Shown in pieces: positions 35,190 through 46,900 of a DNA stretch of 64,000 bases. The DNA lies in contig NC_049984.1 in NCBI RefSeq assembly GCF_000003815.2, forward strand, positions 1,269,100-1,333,099, written 5' to 3'. This stretch comes from Branchiostoma floridae. Its lineage: Eukaryota; Chordata; Leptocardii; Amphioxiformes; Branchiostomatidae. Under the pieces are notes generated by a model. That model made no database searches. It worked only from the letters and a program-made list of their open reading frames with translations, and was not told where the DNA came from. Position 1 is the first letter of the stretch, and every line of letters begins with the position of its first letter. The translations under genes were made by a program, and so were the position numbers.

Positions 35190-37853
35190 ACTCTTACTGA
35201 CCGCTTTATAATTATCATCTGTGTTGTAGACAACCAAGCTCTTATTCTTAATCTATAAACATTGGTCATTCCTTCTGTCTTTCTTCCTGAGGGCTGTTAT
35301 GACTGCTTGTCCTAGGGAGGTTAGCAGAAGAGTTGCCTTTGCCTTGGTAGGTAGGAACAGGAACTTGTTTCAGGTACAAGAAAACTGAAATGTCATATGA
35401 TCTGTGTATGATCTACCAACCTGATGAAACTGTCCATGGTTGTTTGTAGTATGGTTTGACTGTAGATCTACACTTAATGTAAATGTACTTTTCTAAACAT
35501 TCTGCTATGCGACTCAGGCCATCTGGTGGGTACAGGTATTTTGGCCGTTCTCCAAAAGTTGCACAACTGAAAATTTCAGGCAGCCCTTTCCTCTCAAGTT
35601 GTGGTCAAACCATACTACAAACGTTACCACATCGTATGTATAGACTATTTATTTGCTGTTGATTTTCTACAACTGAGAATCAGGACCATATTTTTCCAAC
35701 GTTTCAGTCATAGTCTGCTATTCTCCTTCGGTTGGTGACTCGTGAAAATGTCACTGGTCTAATTTATTATGACATAGTTTCTATGGTAGGACCACAGAAG
35801 CTATGGCTTACAGTCTATCTCTAGGAAGTGGCAGACCATGGCCTGTTATATAGGAGAGTATGCTCCTGATATTTGTCCTGTAGCAGTTATATGTTACTAC
35901 TGAAGACTGGTATTGATACAGCCAGCCACTAACTGCATCATGTTTCCATAAGTCTGTTGTTGTGTTCAACAACGTATCAAACTGTGTGGCAAAGGCCAAT
36001 CTCATCGTATCTTTGTAGGAGTCTATCGAAAAACTACCCTTTTTTCACTTCAGATTTTTTGACTGGAAAGGCAATTTACATTATTGCAATAAAACCAAGC
36101 AAGAGAGGCCACATTTTGTAGCAGACCAAGCACGACGTGTCACTGGATAACACGATCCTTTGTACAAAACCAGGTAGTCTATTCAAGACCAGCATTTCGG
36201 TGACCATCTATCACCTTCCTCTGTTAACAACGACACCTTCTTGAAAATCCTAACAGGACTGGTCAGAATCGCTCTGAGGAATACAAAGCAGCAGATGGAG
36301 TGCTGCACATTGCATAGGATAGCTAGCCGACCACTATGTGCAACCATGTCATGATCGTGACTTCTTACTTCTCGTATAAATTGTGCAACCAACCAAACGT
36401 GCTGTCAAAGTTGCCTTCATGAAAGTTGTAATAAGATATTGTTAAGTTGTACAAGAGTTCTGAGGCAGGCAAGACTGCACATTCAATCATAATCTTATTT
36501 GCTTAGTAACACAAAATAAGCCCATATTTGACATGATATCTCAGGACTATATGTACAGTAGCAGTAAGTTTTCAGTTTTGTTAAAAAAAAATGTCATGAT
36601 TTCGAATCATGAGAAAGAAAACCGAAAAAGGAAAGAGCAAAAGTGTAGAATCTGGAAAAGCTGTTTCCGATGAGAGGGGCTCATCTCAGGACTTCTGTAA
36701 CGTTTCCTCACCAAAAATAGTTTGTTTATGTGCAGAAAACTGACAAGGTGCAGTTATAGTGTAAGTGTTGAGTTATGTGAAAGCAGTCTTACATTAACCA
36801 CCCCCCCATGGTGCTAACCACAGTTGATTTCTCACAGCTTGTTGGAAAACTTGTTGTATTTTTTTGTTGCTATCTTACGTTATATTTGTTGTTTTGACAG
36901 ATTACCATAGAGGTATATTATATATTATGAATATTATATATCCGGTTCTGAGACAATAACTTGTTGAAGCAGATATGGAGCTGAGGCCGGGCACAACCAA
37001 TTCTTTCACTGGTTCTCGGAATGTAGATAACAAAATTGAAACGCGAGACAAGTCCAATGACAGAATTATCACTGGAATTTCTACTAACGTACACTGCCAC
37101 TTGCCACTATGATATAACGTTGTGCTAGACGTAGAGCCACATTGGTCCATTCCTTTATTGAGAACCAGACATTAGAATTGGTGAAGCCTGCTAACAATAG
37201 GAGCTTTGTTAGATATAAGTCAGTATTACAACAGAAACCTTCTCTGTGCTTTCCAAGCGAAGTGTATTTCTGCAATAAGTTGTCGCATATCAGAGAAATA
37301 TTGGTGATAATGTATGCAATGTGCCCAACAGAAAGCTGTTGATATGTTTGATTTTGTTCTAAGATTAACCATGTTATTGTCGTTCATGATTTTCATGTTA
37401 AACTTTCCTTATGTTGAGTGTCGGACATTTGAATGAGAAAGGTTCGTTATCGCTTTCTTGTTAACCATATATAACTATAAGAGCATTGCACGGTAACAAT
37501 CACACGTCGTCCGATTATGCAGCCGTGTCAGTGGACTGGTTCAGATTCATACAGTCTGGTCTGACTCTGACTACCCATGTCAACATTTTGTAATTAAAAC
37601 ATCATTGCAATAATGCAAAGTCAGTTCTCAGGCCTGTTCTTGTTGAACATCATAAGTCTATGTGCACATGGACACAATGCGTAGCAATATTGTAGATGTA
37701 TCGCTACAATGTTGCAATCTGCTGTTACCGCAGGTCAAAGTTGCAGGTTGTACTACATGGTGGCATAAATTTAGTATCGTGACGTAAGGCTGGCCAAGGG
37801 GTTTAGCAGAGCGTCATTCCAGCCACTGGCAAGTGACACTTCTCTGCCGTCAT
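35190..37853. other. intergenic / F-box 3' region
   Basis: No supported gene. It is AT-rich with scattered short frames lacking domain features. The F-box 3' UTR must begin here. Confidence 0.45.
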
Positions 37854-38345
37854 AACAATACCTGGATATTGACAATATTCGGCACAGGACGGCCGTCACA
37901 AAACTACGAATCAGTTGCCATAAATTTCACATTGAAACCGGAAGACATAACCGCACTCCTCTAGAACAACGAATATGTAGATACTGCAATCTAGATAAGT
38001 TAGAAGACGAACATCATTTTGTAGTAGAATGTAGTTTGTACAAGAAAGAGAGGGCTGAACTCTACAGACTAATAGAACCCATGTTCCCCCACTTCATACA
38101 TCTAAGTAACTTAGACAAATTTATATTCCTTATGAATCTAGACAAACCTTTACTTATAAAGCATATCTGTTCTTACATTTTCAATATCACAAAGAAACGA
38201 GAAGAAGCCGATGTACGCAGTAGAATACGATTCTTGAGTAGTGTAGATTCATTGTATCATGTTGTATCGTTTGTTGTGACCTGTACTGAACCCAGTGGGT
38301 ATGTATGTACAATAAAGGTCTTCATTCATTCATTCATAACTCCTT
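37854..38345 (+). mobile_element. 5'-truncated LINE, 3' end with C-terminal ORF fragment
   Basis: A plus-strand frame reads LDIDNIRHRTAVTKLRISCH, then a segment with CRYCNLDKLEDEHHFVVEC (a C-x2-C...H-x3-C knuckle typical of the tail of LINE ORF2) and an SLYKKERAELYRLI stretch. It ends in AATAAAGG and (ATTC)n. The catalytic domains are absent. It is a dead-on-arrival copy. Confidence 0.82.
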
Positions 38346-38568
38346 GGACAGCTTTATGATGCTATTTTATGCCACCGAAGAATTTTCTTGGAGATAGCCA
38401 CATGCTGTTTCTGGAATTAGGTTATTGCAAGGAGTAAAAGGGATCTTGATTCTTGTACATGAAATGTTGCTCCATATACAACAGGATTCACTCCAGGAAT
38501 TGCAAGAAAATTTATTGTGCCACATTCGGGGCCATTCGGGTGGGAATTCCAAACGGACCTTATATCAC

Positions 38569-38911
38569 CTTCACATGAGAAGGATTGAGCCAAAAGCAGT
38601 CAGAATGAAAATTCTTTTCTATTCCTAGGAATTCGTAGTGTATTCTAGAAATTCTCACTGCATTCCAGATATTCTTTTGTCCACATTCGGGCAGGATTCG
38701 AAGTGGCTTGCTGTTTCCGTTCTCCATCGAATGAGATAAGAACGTTTCGAATAATGTTGGAATTTTGTCAAAAACTTTCGAGCCAGCCAAATGAACGGGC
38801 ACAAATATCTGGAATAACGTGAGAATTTTAAGAATACACTACGAATTACCAGGAATAGAAAAGAATTTTCATTCTGGCGGTATTCCGGCTCATTCTTGCT
38901 CTCGTGTGAAG
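38569..38911. mobile_element. 343-bp foldback MITE with about 90-bp terminal inverted repeats
   Basis: The left arm starts CTTCACATGAG and the right arm ends CTCGTGTGAAG. The arms stay complementary with few mismatches through the gaatgaaaattcttttctat segments and the ctacgaatt/aattcgtag segments. There is no coding frame. Flanking sequence shows weaker extended symmetry, so exact ends may be a few bases further out. Confidence 0.85.
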
Positions 38912-39715
38912 GGGGTTGTATCAGTTATTGGGACTAGTAGCATGCAGACGGTTTATGGGGTGACAATATGCAGTTCCGTGGTGGACAGACCTGTGCCTGA
39001 GATGGTTTCCAAACATTGTGGTGCATAAATTTGATATTCCCTCGATCATCCCTGACGAGCTGGCTTAGGCCAGTTTAATTTGTGGATTACGCACGCGCTC
39101 ATTAGTGTCGTCTGATTTCGGAAAAAAAAAAAAAATTTTTTTTGCAGATGGTGAACACGACGAGGAAGTACCAAATGAGAAAATATATATTGTGGTACAC
39201 TTAGAAGTGACAGAAGTGTCCACACTAGTGTCACTTTGTGCACCTCTTTAATACAGAAATAGAAGACTTTTTGGCATGTTTTGTCGGCTCTGGTCTTGTT
39301 ACACCATTTATGATATCTATTTTGAAAATCTAGATAGCCTTTTTGTGTATCTTGTTGTTTTTTTCTTCCTAATGAAATTTTGAGGACACAGTGGATGTCA
39401 TCCATAAGATTTACTTTCTTGCTCTTCGGAATAGCTTTAGACAAATTAGATGTGGGTATTGATCAGAGGCGTCTGCAGGCTGATCCGCATGTGTAAGGGG
39501 GTCTGCATGCTCTACGTACTAGTATCAAAGGCGTAGGCAGCCTGTTTTTATTTCCCGTAATTCGTAGGGAAAACCATTTTGTCTACGTAATTCGTAGCGA
39601 GGCGACCAAATTTAGCGTAATTGCCTTCCTTAATTTAGCGTAATACGTACTAGGGAGTTCTTCCGAATTCAGCGTAAATCGTTGTCGGGACCCCCCATGC
39701 AGACCCTCGTGTAAC

Positions 39716-39800
39716 CACATGTGCAGGGGGGGGGGGGCATTTAGACCTGCGCTTTCTCCACTTATCCTCACATAGGCACAGATCAGCCAATCACGTCGCA
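39716..39800 (+). promoter_or_regulatory. possible opsin promoter region (CCAAT box)
   Basis: A GCCAATCA motif lies near 39785, about 90 bp before the candidate opsin ATG, in a locally GC-richer stretch. No TATA box is evident. This is positional inference only. Confidence 0.3.
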
Positions 39801-39876
39801 GCTCACACCTGTCCGATTTCAGCGGATCAAAGCACACAAGGCTCTGCAGCTGATCAGACGGTGCCGTGACCTCGCC

Positions 39877-40953
39877 ATGGCCACCACGCCGGCAGACCGG
39901 CTGGACGGCCTCACACCGGCGGGCCGGGGCGCGACCACCGCCTATCGTCATCGGCGTGTATCTCATACTCATAGGTAAGCTGAGACACGGGGGTACGACT
40001 CCCGCTCTATCAGATGGATAACGACTAGTCGTTTTTCTTCTATTTGAGCCGTTGATGCAACAGTTGAAATAGAAAGAATCTAGTATGGCCTACGGTTTTT
40101 AAGGTTATTCATCCAGGTTAACAACATTTGATGAGGACAATTCTATCTTTACAACTGGATACGACACGAAGGTTACTTCAGGACGTTTTGAGTGGCATCC
40201 ATCAAAGTCTCTTCACTCTAGTGACGATGAAGAAGAGTGATGGATGTCGCAAACGTTCGAAAGTAATCTCTGAATCGTATCCAGATGTAGAGATTGAACT
40301 TTTCTTAAAGACTCACCCCCAGTGCATGCAATAATCAACCACAATGTTGTTGTTTTTTTCGTTCAGCAGTTCAATAGCTATATATTGTACGAATTTCAAA
40401 GCTCTTTGGAAAAGCAATTAACTTGCAAATTACCAGTAGCTGATTCCTGAAAATATCTAGTACAATTGTAAGGTTTTGTATTCTTACCTTAGATGCCTTT
40501 TTTACCCAAGCTCCTGCTATCAAACTATGCTTGACTGTGTTTGTGTTTATTTTTTAACGTGTGTTTGTCTCTAGGATAACTCGTAGAGGTTGTCTGCATC
40601 ACTGTTCTCTGGCTGACGCCCACTTCAACCGGAACTCCACCGGGACTTTTTGTTTGAACCTTTGTTTATCAATGAGAAGCTGAAATCGGCCTGCAGGTCA
40701 CTTTTCATTCAGGTTATGAGGAAAGAGGGACGGGTCAGACAAAGTATAAAGTACACTTTACATAGTTTAAAGACCTAAGTTTGTACACACAATTTTACAT
40801 ACGTGGTACAAAATACATAATAGTGAAAGCTGCTACATGATTCGAGTCCGTTCATTTTGGTCTTTTCCGTTACTTAAGAGTATCTTAAAGGAAGCCAGAT
40901 TTGGGCCTGTGCGTATGTCCGGTGGTAGACTGTTGCAGACAAATTTGTGGCTC

Positions 40954-40984
<31 letters not shown>

Positions 40985-43900
40985 CAATCCCCCGACGGAC
41001 AGGGGTGCAACTTAGTCTCTACCAGACCCCATAGGTCGCTGGGAAAACCATAGAAAAAATAGAGGTAAGCTAGCCAAAGAAGTACAGCCGGCTAGGGAAC
41101 AGCTTGTGGATCGGATAATGTTTTTACTGGCCGGCCGACTCCTCTCGCGTACTCTTGACTCTATATTTGTCCAATTTCTACTATCAGTCCACCGAGCCTG
41201 GTAGAGGCTAGGTGCAACTGCGATCGAGGCACCAGCAGGCGCAGGCATGCGAAACAGGGCCATCACAACGATGGCCTCACGTTTGCATATTCTACCAATA
41301 CCATGTTTGCGGCGCGTTGGTATCTGTATTCAAGCTACAATGTATAGATTTACACGGTGTATGCACACCTGGCAATTATTTACTTTATGATATTTCAAAG
41401 ACCTTTTCTGTAACAAGACCATAATATATAATCTTTTTCTTCTTCTGTTTAAATCTACACGTAAACCTTTTCAAGACGAAGTCTTTTAACATTTAAAGTC
41501 ACTTCATTTCTATTCATTGTTTTAATTCCCCAAATCTGAACATTTACGCCGTCGGCGAGAAATTCAATGACTACTAGTACATGTAGTACTTCAAGTGTAG
41601 TCCAGAAGTCTTGGGGAAATGTGAATACAATAAGTACTTAAATCAATATCGGAAAACCTCTGAGTTGATTGCCCAAATTAGAATAGATGTGGCGAAGATG
41701 AAGACAGGGTTATGTGTGAACCGCGGATTTTACGGCTCAGGTGCTTCTGGTCGGATTAAAACGCGGCATGTGCATGTGATAATCTCCCATCAGATTTATT
41801 TGTGGCATAAGCCGTCCAAAAGTGTTCATCAGCTACTGTTGGACACTGCTTGACCGACATTTGATACCGCCTTATGCCGCAGGTAAATCTAATGGGAGAT
41901 TCGGCGTGTGCGCCGTGAGTGAGCATGCAATTATGAACCCTCTTACCATTGTTATGTATAAGCAACCACGTAGATATTAGTTTTGATTTCCTGTACATGT
42001 ATTACACCCGAACTTGCCATACATTGTACCCGTACAATTGTTGCGCAATAAAGATTGATTTGATTTGATTTTGATTATCTCCCGTCAGATTTACCGGTGG
42101 CATAAGACGGTATCAAAATGCCGCCCTAAAAGTTTTCATCAGCCACTGTTGGGCACTGTTGGGCACTGTATGGCTGGTCTTATGCCATCGGTAAATCTGA
42201 TTTAATCTCCAAGCTGATCCTACGGTAGAATAAGACAGTATCAAAAGCTGGCAGAGGAGTAAAGCCAGCCTAGGAGTGTGTTTCGCTACAAGGCAAATGG
42301 ACACATTTTGGCTGACTACACTACTTGGCCAGTTTGGTACACACCCATGCCATTGTAGGATCCTCTTGGAGATTAAATCTGACGGGAGATTCGGCGTGTG
42401 CGCCGTGAGTGCGCATTGCTTGTCTCCAGTGCAATCTCCCAGAGAACACGCTCACACCGTGCGCTGAATTCCCGGGCCTGGCGTCCGATCTTCTGCGGGG
42501 TACAGGTCATACGGCCGGGGGATTAACAGCGAAGTCAGAAATCTCTCATTTGCATAAACTGTCCTTGATATTCAACTGGTCCTTTGTGGTAGTTATTTAC
42601 ACAGGGAAGTGAAAATGGAAAATAGAAATAGAGGAAAAAGTGAATAACAACTTTGATGATCCGTGTCGATAGATAACTCATGATAACGTTAATGAGATTC
42701 CTACCGGCAGAGACCGACATGAAAGTGTTGCTCCAAGAACAGGCGGGACCCGCGGCTGTATCCAGCTGAAGAGTTGATAACTCAAAGGATGCGTCGTTTT
42801 GGAACTTCTGGCAAAGCCTAATGAGAATCCACAGGGAAGCTTTTAAATCAATGGATGGCGGAAGATATCACAGATGATGAACAAACAAGGTAGGAAATAG
42901 AACAGTGGCTAGTGGGAAACCTCCTGCAACCGTTACAGATAGCGTGTTGTGTCCATATGCACCCAGGGGTCTGGATCAACAGGTTTAAGGGTTCGAATTC
43001 AAGCCAACTGTCAATTTTTTTTTTAGTTTTAGAAACTGGTTAACCTGCAACTGGTATCAGTGCATCTCTGTATGAACTGGTGCACCTTGCAAGTCACTCC
43101 ACAGTCTGTGGAGAAAAGCCAAACGGTCCGTAGTGATTATCGGTACTTTAACCCGCTGTCAGCACACTACTACTGACCTTCATCAGCCAGAGTGCTTTTC
43201 TTTGAGTTCTTTTTAACTTCTTGCTAATCACAGAAGGCCATTATTTAAAGCCGCAGGGTTGCAAACTAAGGCAGATGTCTGGACTGAAGGTGGGGATTAA
43301 ATCAAAAGTATTTCGGCTAAAGGCCCGGGGCACTTGTGCGATCACAAAATGGCCTGCTGTGATTGGTAATGAGGAGTAGCCGATGATTCTGATCATTACT
43401 TTTCTCTCAGCTTTACATCCCGCAATTGTCGCCGGGTCCTTTTGTTGTACGACTTTTGATTCATTTTCCTTCGAGGCCAGACCACCCTACCAAATTCATT
43501 TTTTTTGTTTCTCTATTCTTTCTTCTGTTACGTTAAAACATGTGGGCAAATTTTCTTATATTGAGAATTTCAAGAATGGTTAAGAAAATAAATAGAAAGA
43601 TTCCTTCCTTGAAATGTCTCATTCTCACCACAAGGACCACTTTCTTAAGTTCTTTTTCTTAAAAAACGGAAGGTCTGTATCCGTGTATGTAAATGTTGTA
43701 GTATGTATTACTCATGACAACGCATCCAAGTAGCCCCCCCCCCCCATCCCAGTGTTTCTAGAGGTTTGTTACATCGCAGCGCGTGGATGTCGCGACATGT
43801 CCTTGGTACTGAAGTGTGACGATTTAGCGGAGGTACCTTTCTAGTTCTGATACGTGGCGTTTGCCAAAACACAACGCATACAAAAATGGTAGACATACAA

Positions 43901-46900
43901 ACGAAGAAAAAACGTGGTGTATATCCTATCTGGTCAATCTCCAAACAGATGTCGTTGTAGATAGTCTAGTCGTACCGGTTTTTGACAGTCATACTCCATA
44001 GGTCGCTGGAAAAACTGTAGAAATGGAACAAATAGAGGAGTAAGCCGGCTAGAGAACAGCGCGCGACCACGGGATCCCTGGGTCTCGCGCTGTTCCCTAG
44101 CCGGCTGTACTTCTCTCACCGGCTTACTCCTCTATTTGCTCCACTTCTACGGTCTTTCCAGCGACCTATGGAGTCTGGTAGAGACAAGTACACCGGCCCC
44201 AAGACAACAACCCTGACCACAAGCCCGCCTTGCTGCAGGTACCGGCGCCATCCTGGGGAACGGGCGGGTGCTGTGGCTCTCCTACCGGTGCAGGGCCAGG
44301 CTGCGGCCGGTGGAGATGTTCGTGGTGAGCCTGGCGGTGGCGGACGTGGGACTCTCCCTGGTCGGCCACCCGTTCGCCGCCGCCTCCAGCCTGATGGGCC
44401 GCTGGTCCTTCGGCTCAGCCGGATGCACCTGGTGAGCAACAACAATACAGATCTCCTTCACGACATTCTTTTTTATAACACTTTTAAGTGTACATTATAC
44501 TAGTTTTGTTGGGTTTGGCTTACTTAAAAGTAGCACAACATAGTCATAGAATGTAGTTTTTAGCACCTTTTTACTTTCCTTATTATACGTGTTGTTTGTA
44601 CCCCTGCAATTAGCCCTCGGGCACGAACTTATTATAAACATTATAAACATATTTGATATTTGTTTTACTCAAGTAAAAACATACAAGCAGCTAGACAAGG
44701 TTATTGCAAAGGACTTATAACTAACTTCTGTTGTATATTTCTGTTGTTATATTTTGTATTGTTTTAAAATGGACTCCAGGACGACTAGTGATTTATCATT
44801 AATGCAGATCTCAATAAACCAAACGGTGACAGGGAAAACGGAACACAACAAGGTCAAAACTGGTCTCTATTCTACTCTGCTCTGCTCTGCTCTGCTCTGC
44901 TCTGCTCTGCTCTGCTCTACTCTACTCTGCTCTACTCTACTCTACTCTACTCTACTCTGTGCTATAGTGTACTGTACTGTACTGTACTCTGCTCTGCTAC
45001 TACTCTGCTACTACTCTGCTCTGCTCTGCTCTGCTCTGCTCTGCTCTGCTCTACTCTGCTCTACTCTGCTCTGCTCTGCTCTGCTCTGCCCTGCTCTGCT
45101 CTGCTCTACTCTACTCTACTCTGCTCTGCTCTGCTCTGCTCTGCTCTGCTCTACTCTGCTCTGCTCTGCTCTGCTCTACGCTACTCTACTCTGCTCTACT
45201 CTACTCTACTCTGTGCTGTAGTGTACTGTACTGTACTCTGCTCTACTACTACTCTGCTCTGCTCTATTCTGCTCTACTCTGCTCTACTCTGCTCTGCTCT
45301 GCTCTACTCTACTCTACTCTACTCTACTCTACTCTGTGCTGTAGTGTACTGTACTCTGCTCTGCTCTGCTCTGCTCTGCTCTGCTCTCCTCTGCTCTCCT
45401 CTGCTCTGCTCTGCTCTACTCTACTCTGCTCTGTGCTGTAGTGTACAGTACTCTACTCTACTCTGCTCTGCTACTACTCTGCTCTGCTCTATTCTGCTCT
45501 ACTCTAATCTATCCTACACTACTCTATTCCACTCTACACTACTCTACTCTACCAGTAATTGAACGGTGTTATATCTGTTTTAGGTATGGCTTCGTTGTGT
45601 TTTTCTTGGGCATCGCCAGTATCGCCAGCATGACGCTCATGAGCATTATGCGCTTCATGATTGTCTACAAGAGATACCCGGGTAAGGCGGTCCCCGTCAT
45701 GTCATAGTAATGTCTAGAGCTTCTGAAATACTTTACGCCAACATTGACAAGGGGACGCGATAGTGAATCATAGGAGCCGATGCAACTTGATTGGAAGAGG
45801 CGTTTATTCCATGATGCTCACACAATCACAGCCATGATAGAAGAGAGCGAAGAGGATCATGGGATCCCTGACAGTGGAGGCAGTGACGTCACTAACTCAT
45901 CAACATAACCCAATGGCGTGATTTCTCTTTATCTTCTTATTTCTCTCTTTCTCCTTTTTACAAAACTATCGTGTGCTAAAAATTGGGAAGAACAATAAAT
46001 GCAATGTCTAAAAAAAATCAAAGCCTGTTGTCTACTTTTCGTAATGAATGGTATAAATACTAAAAATCTGCAAGGTGTGCATTAACAATAGTGAGGTCCA
46101 TGAAATAATCCCCTTAACAATACTTGGGAAATCTAGATCTAATGAAAAGACAGATATAACATTACAAGATACGTGAAGAAAAGTGTTGACTAATGAGGTA
46201 AGGTTTGTTAAACACAATATGAAAGATAACTTGTAACATCAGATTGTGAATACATTACGGACAAATGAAGAAAACAGTTGAACTGAAATAGATTGTCAAT
46301 GTTTTTCTGTGAGATAATGTCTAGCTACCATAAAGGGAAAATACAATATCGATTATCTGCAGAAGAAAGAGAAAAAAAATACTGGTAAAGCAGAGTTCTG
46401 TTTGGGCAAAGTTCGTGACTGTCAAAGTTCTGTGACTCTCTTGGCCGGAGGTGTTAACGGTTACAGTTCGGCGTGAGCGATGTTCTTCTCGGCTGAAGCA
46501 TAAAGTGCCTCTTGGCTGGTATACAGTTCAGCGTAGATGATATTCTTCTGAGCTGACACAGTTCAGCGGTGATCAGACGAAGTTTGTAGAGCGGAGTTCG
46601 TGGGGGAAAGTCCGTGGGCGGTCCGCGTCAAATCAGGTAGGACGTTATGTTGAAGGTTGAACGAAAGAAACATGGCGGTTGGTGAATTTTGACGTTGTAC
46701 TCACACGGCCGGGGGACACTGGGAAGATGCGGGGTTTTGCCGGATAGGTAAGCCGAGTACTACTCCCTGCGACTTCTATGAGTCCTCTGGGGGTTGTTCA
46801 GCGAAGCTGGCACAGGGATGAGGTGTAGACACGCATAACTTCCGACCAAGGGCTCCGCCGAGGAGCTAAGACCAGATCCCCTCCTGCACATGTGATGGCG

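Noticed and set aside
39046-39444. A 132-residue minus-strand frame with Lys-rich ends
   Set aside because: Spans an A/T homopolymer, has no domain, and lies in AT-rich intergenic DNA.
39583-39972. A 129-residue minus-strand frame
   Set aside because: Antisense to the opsin first-exon region, where the plus strand gives a TM1 that splices in phase.
44754-45562. Long Leu/Cys/Ser/Ala-rich frames on the plus strand
   Set aside because: Translation of the CTCTG/CTCTA pentanucleotide satellite.
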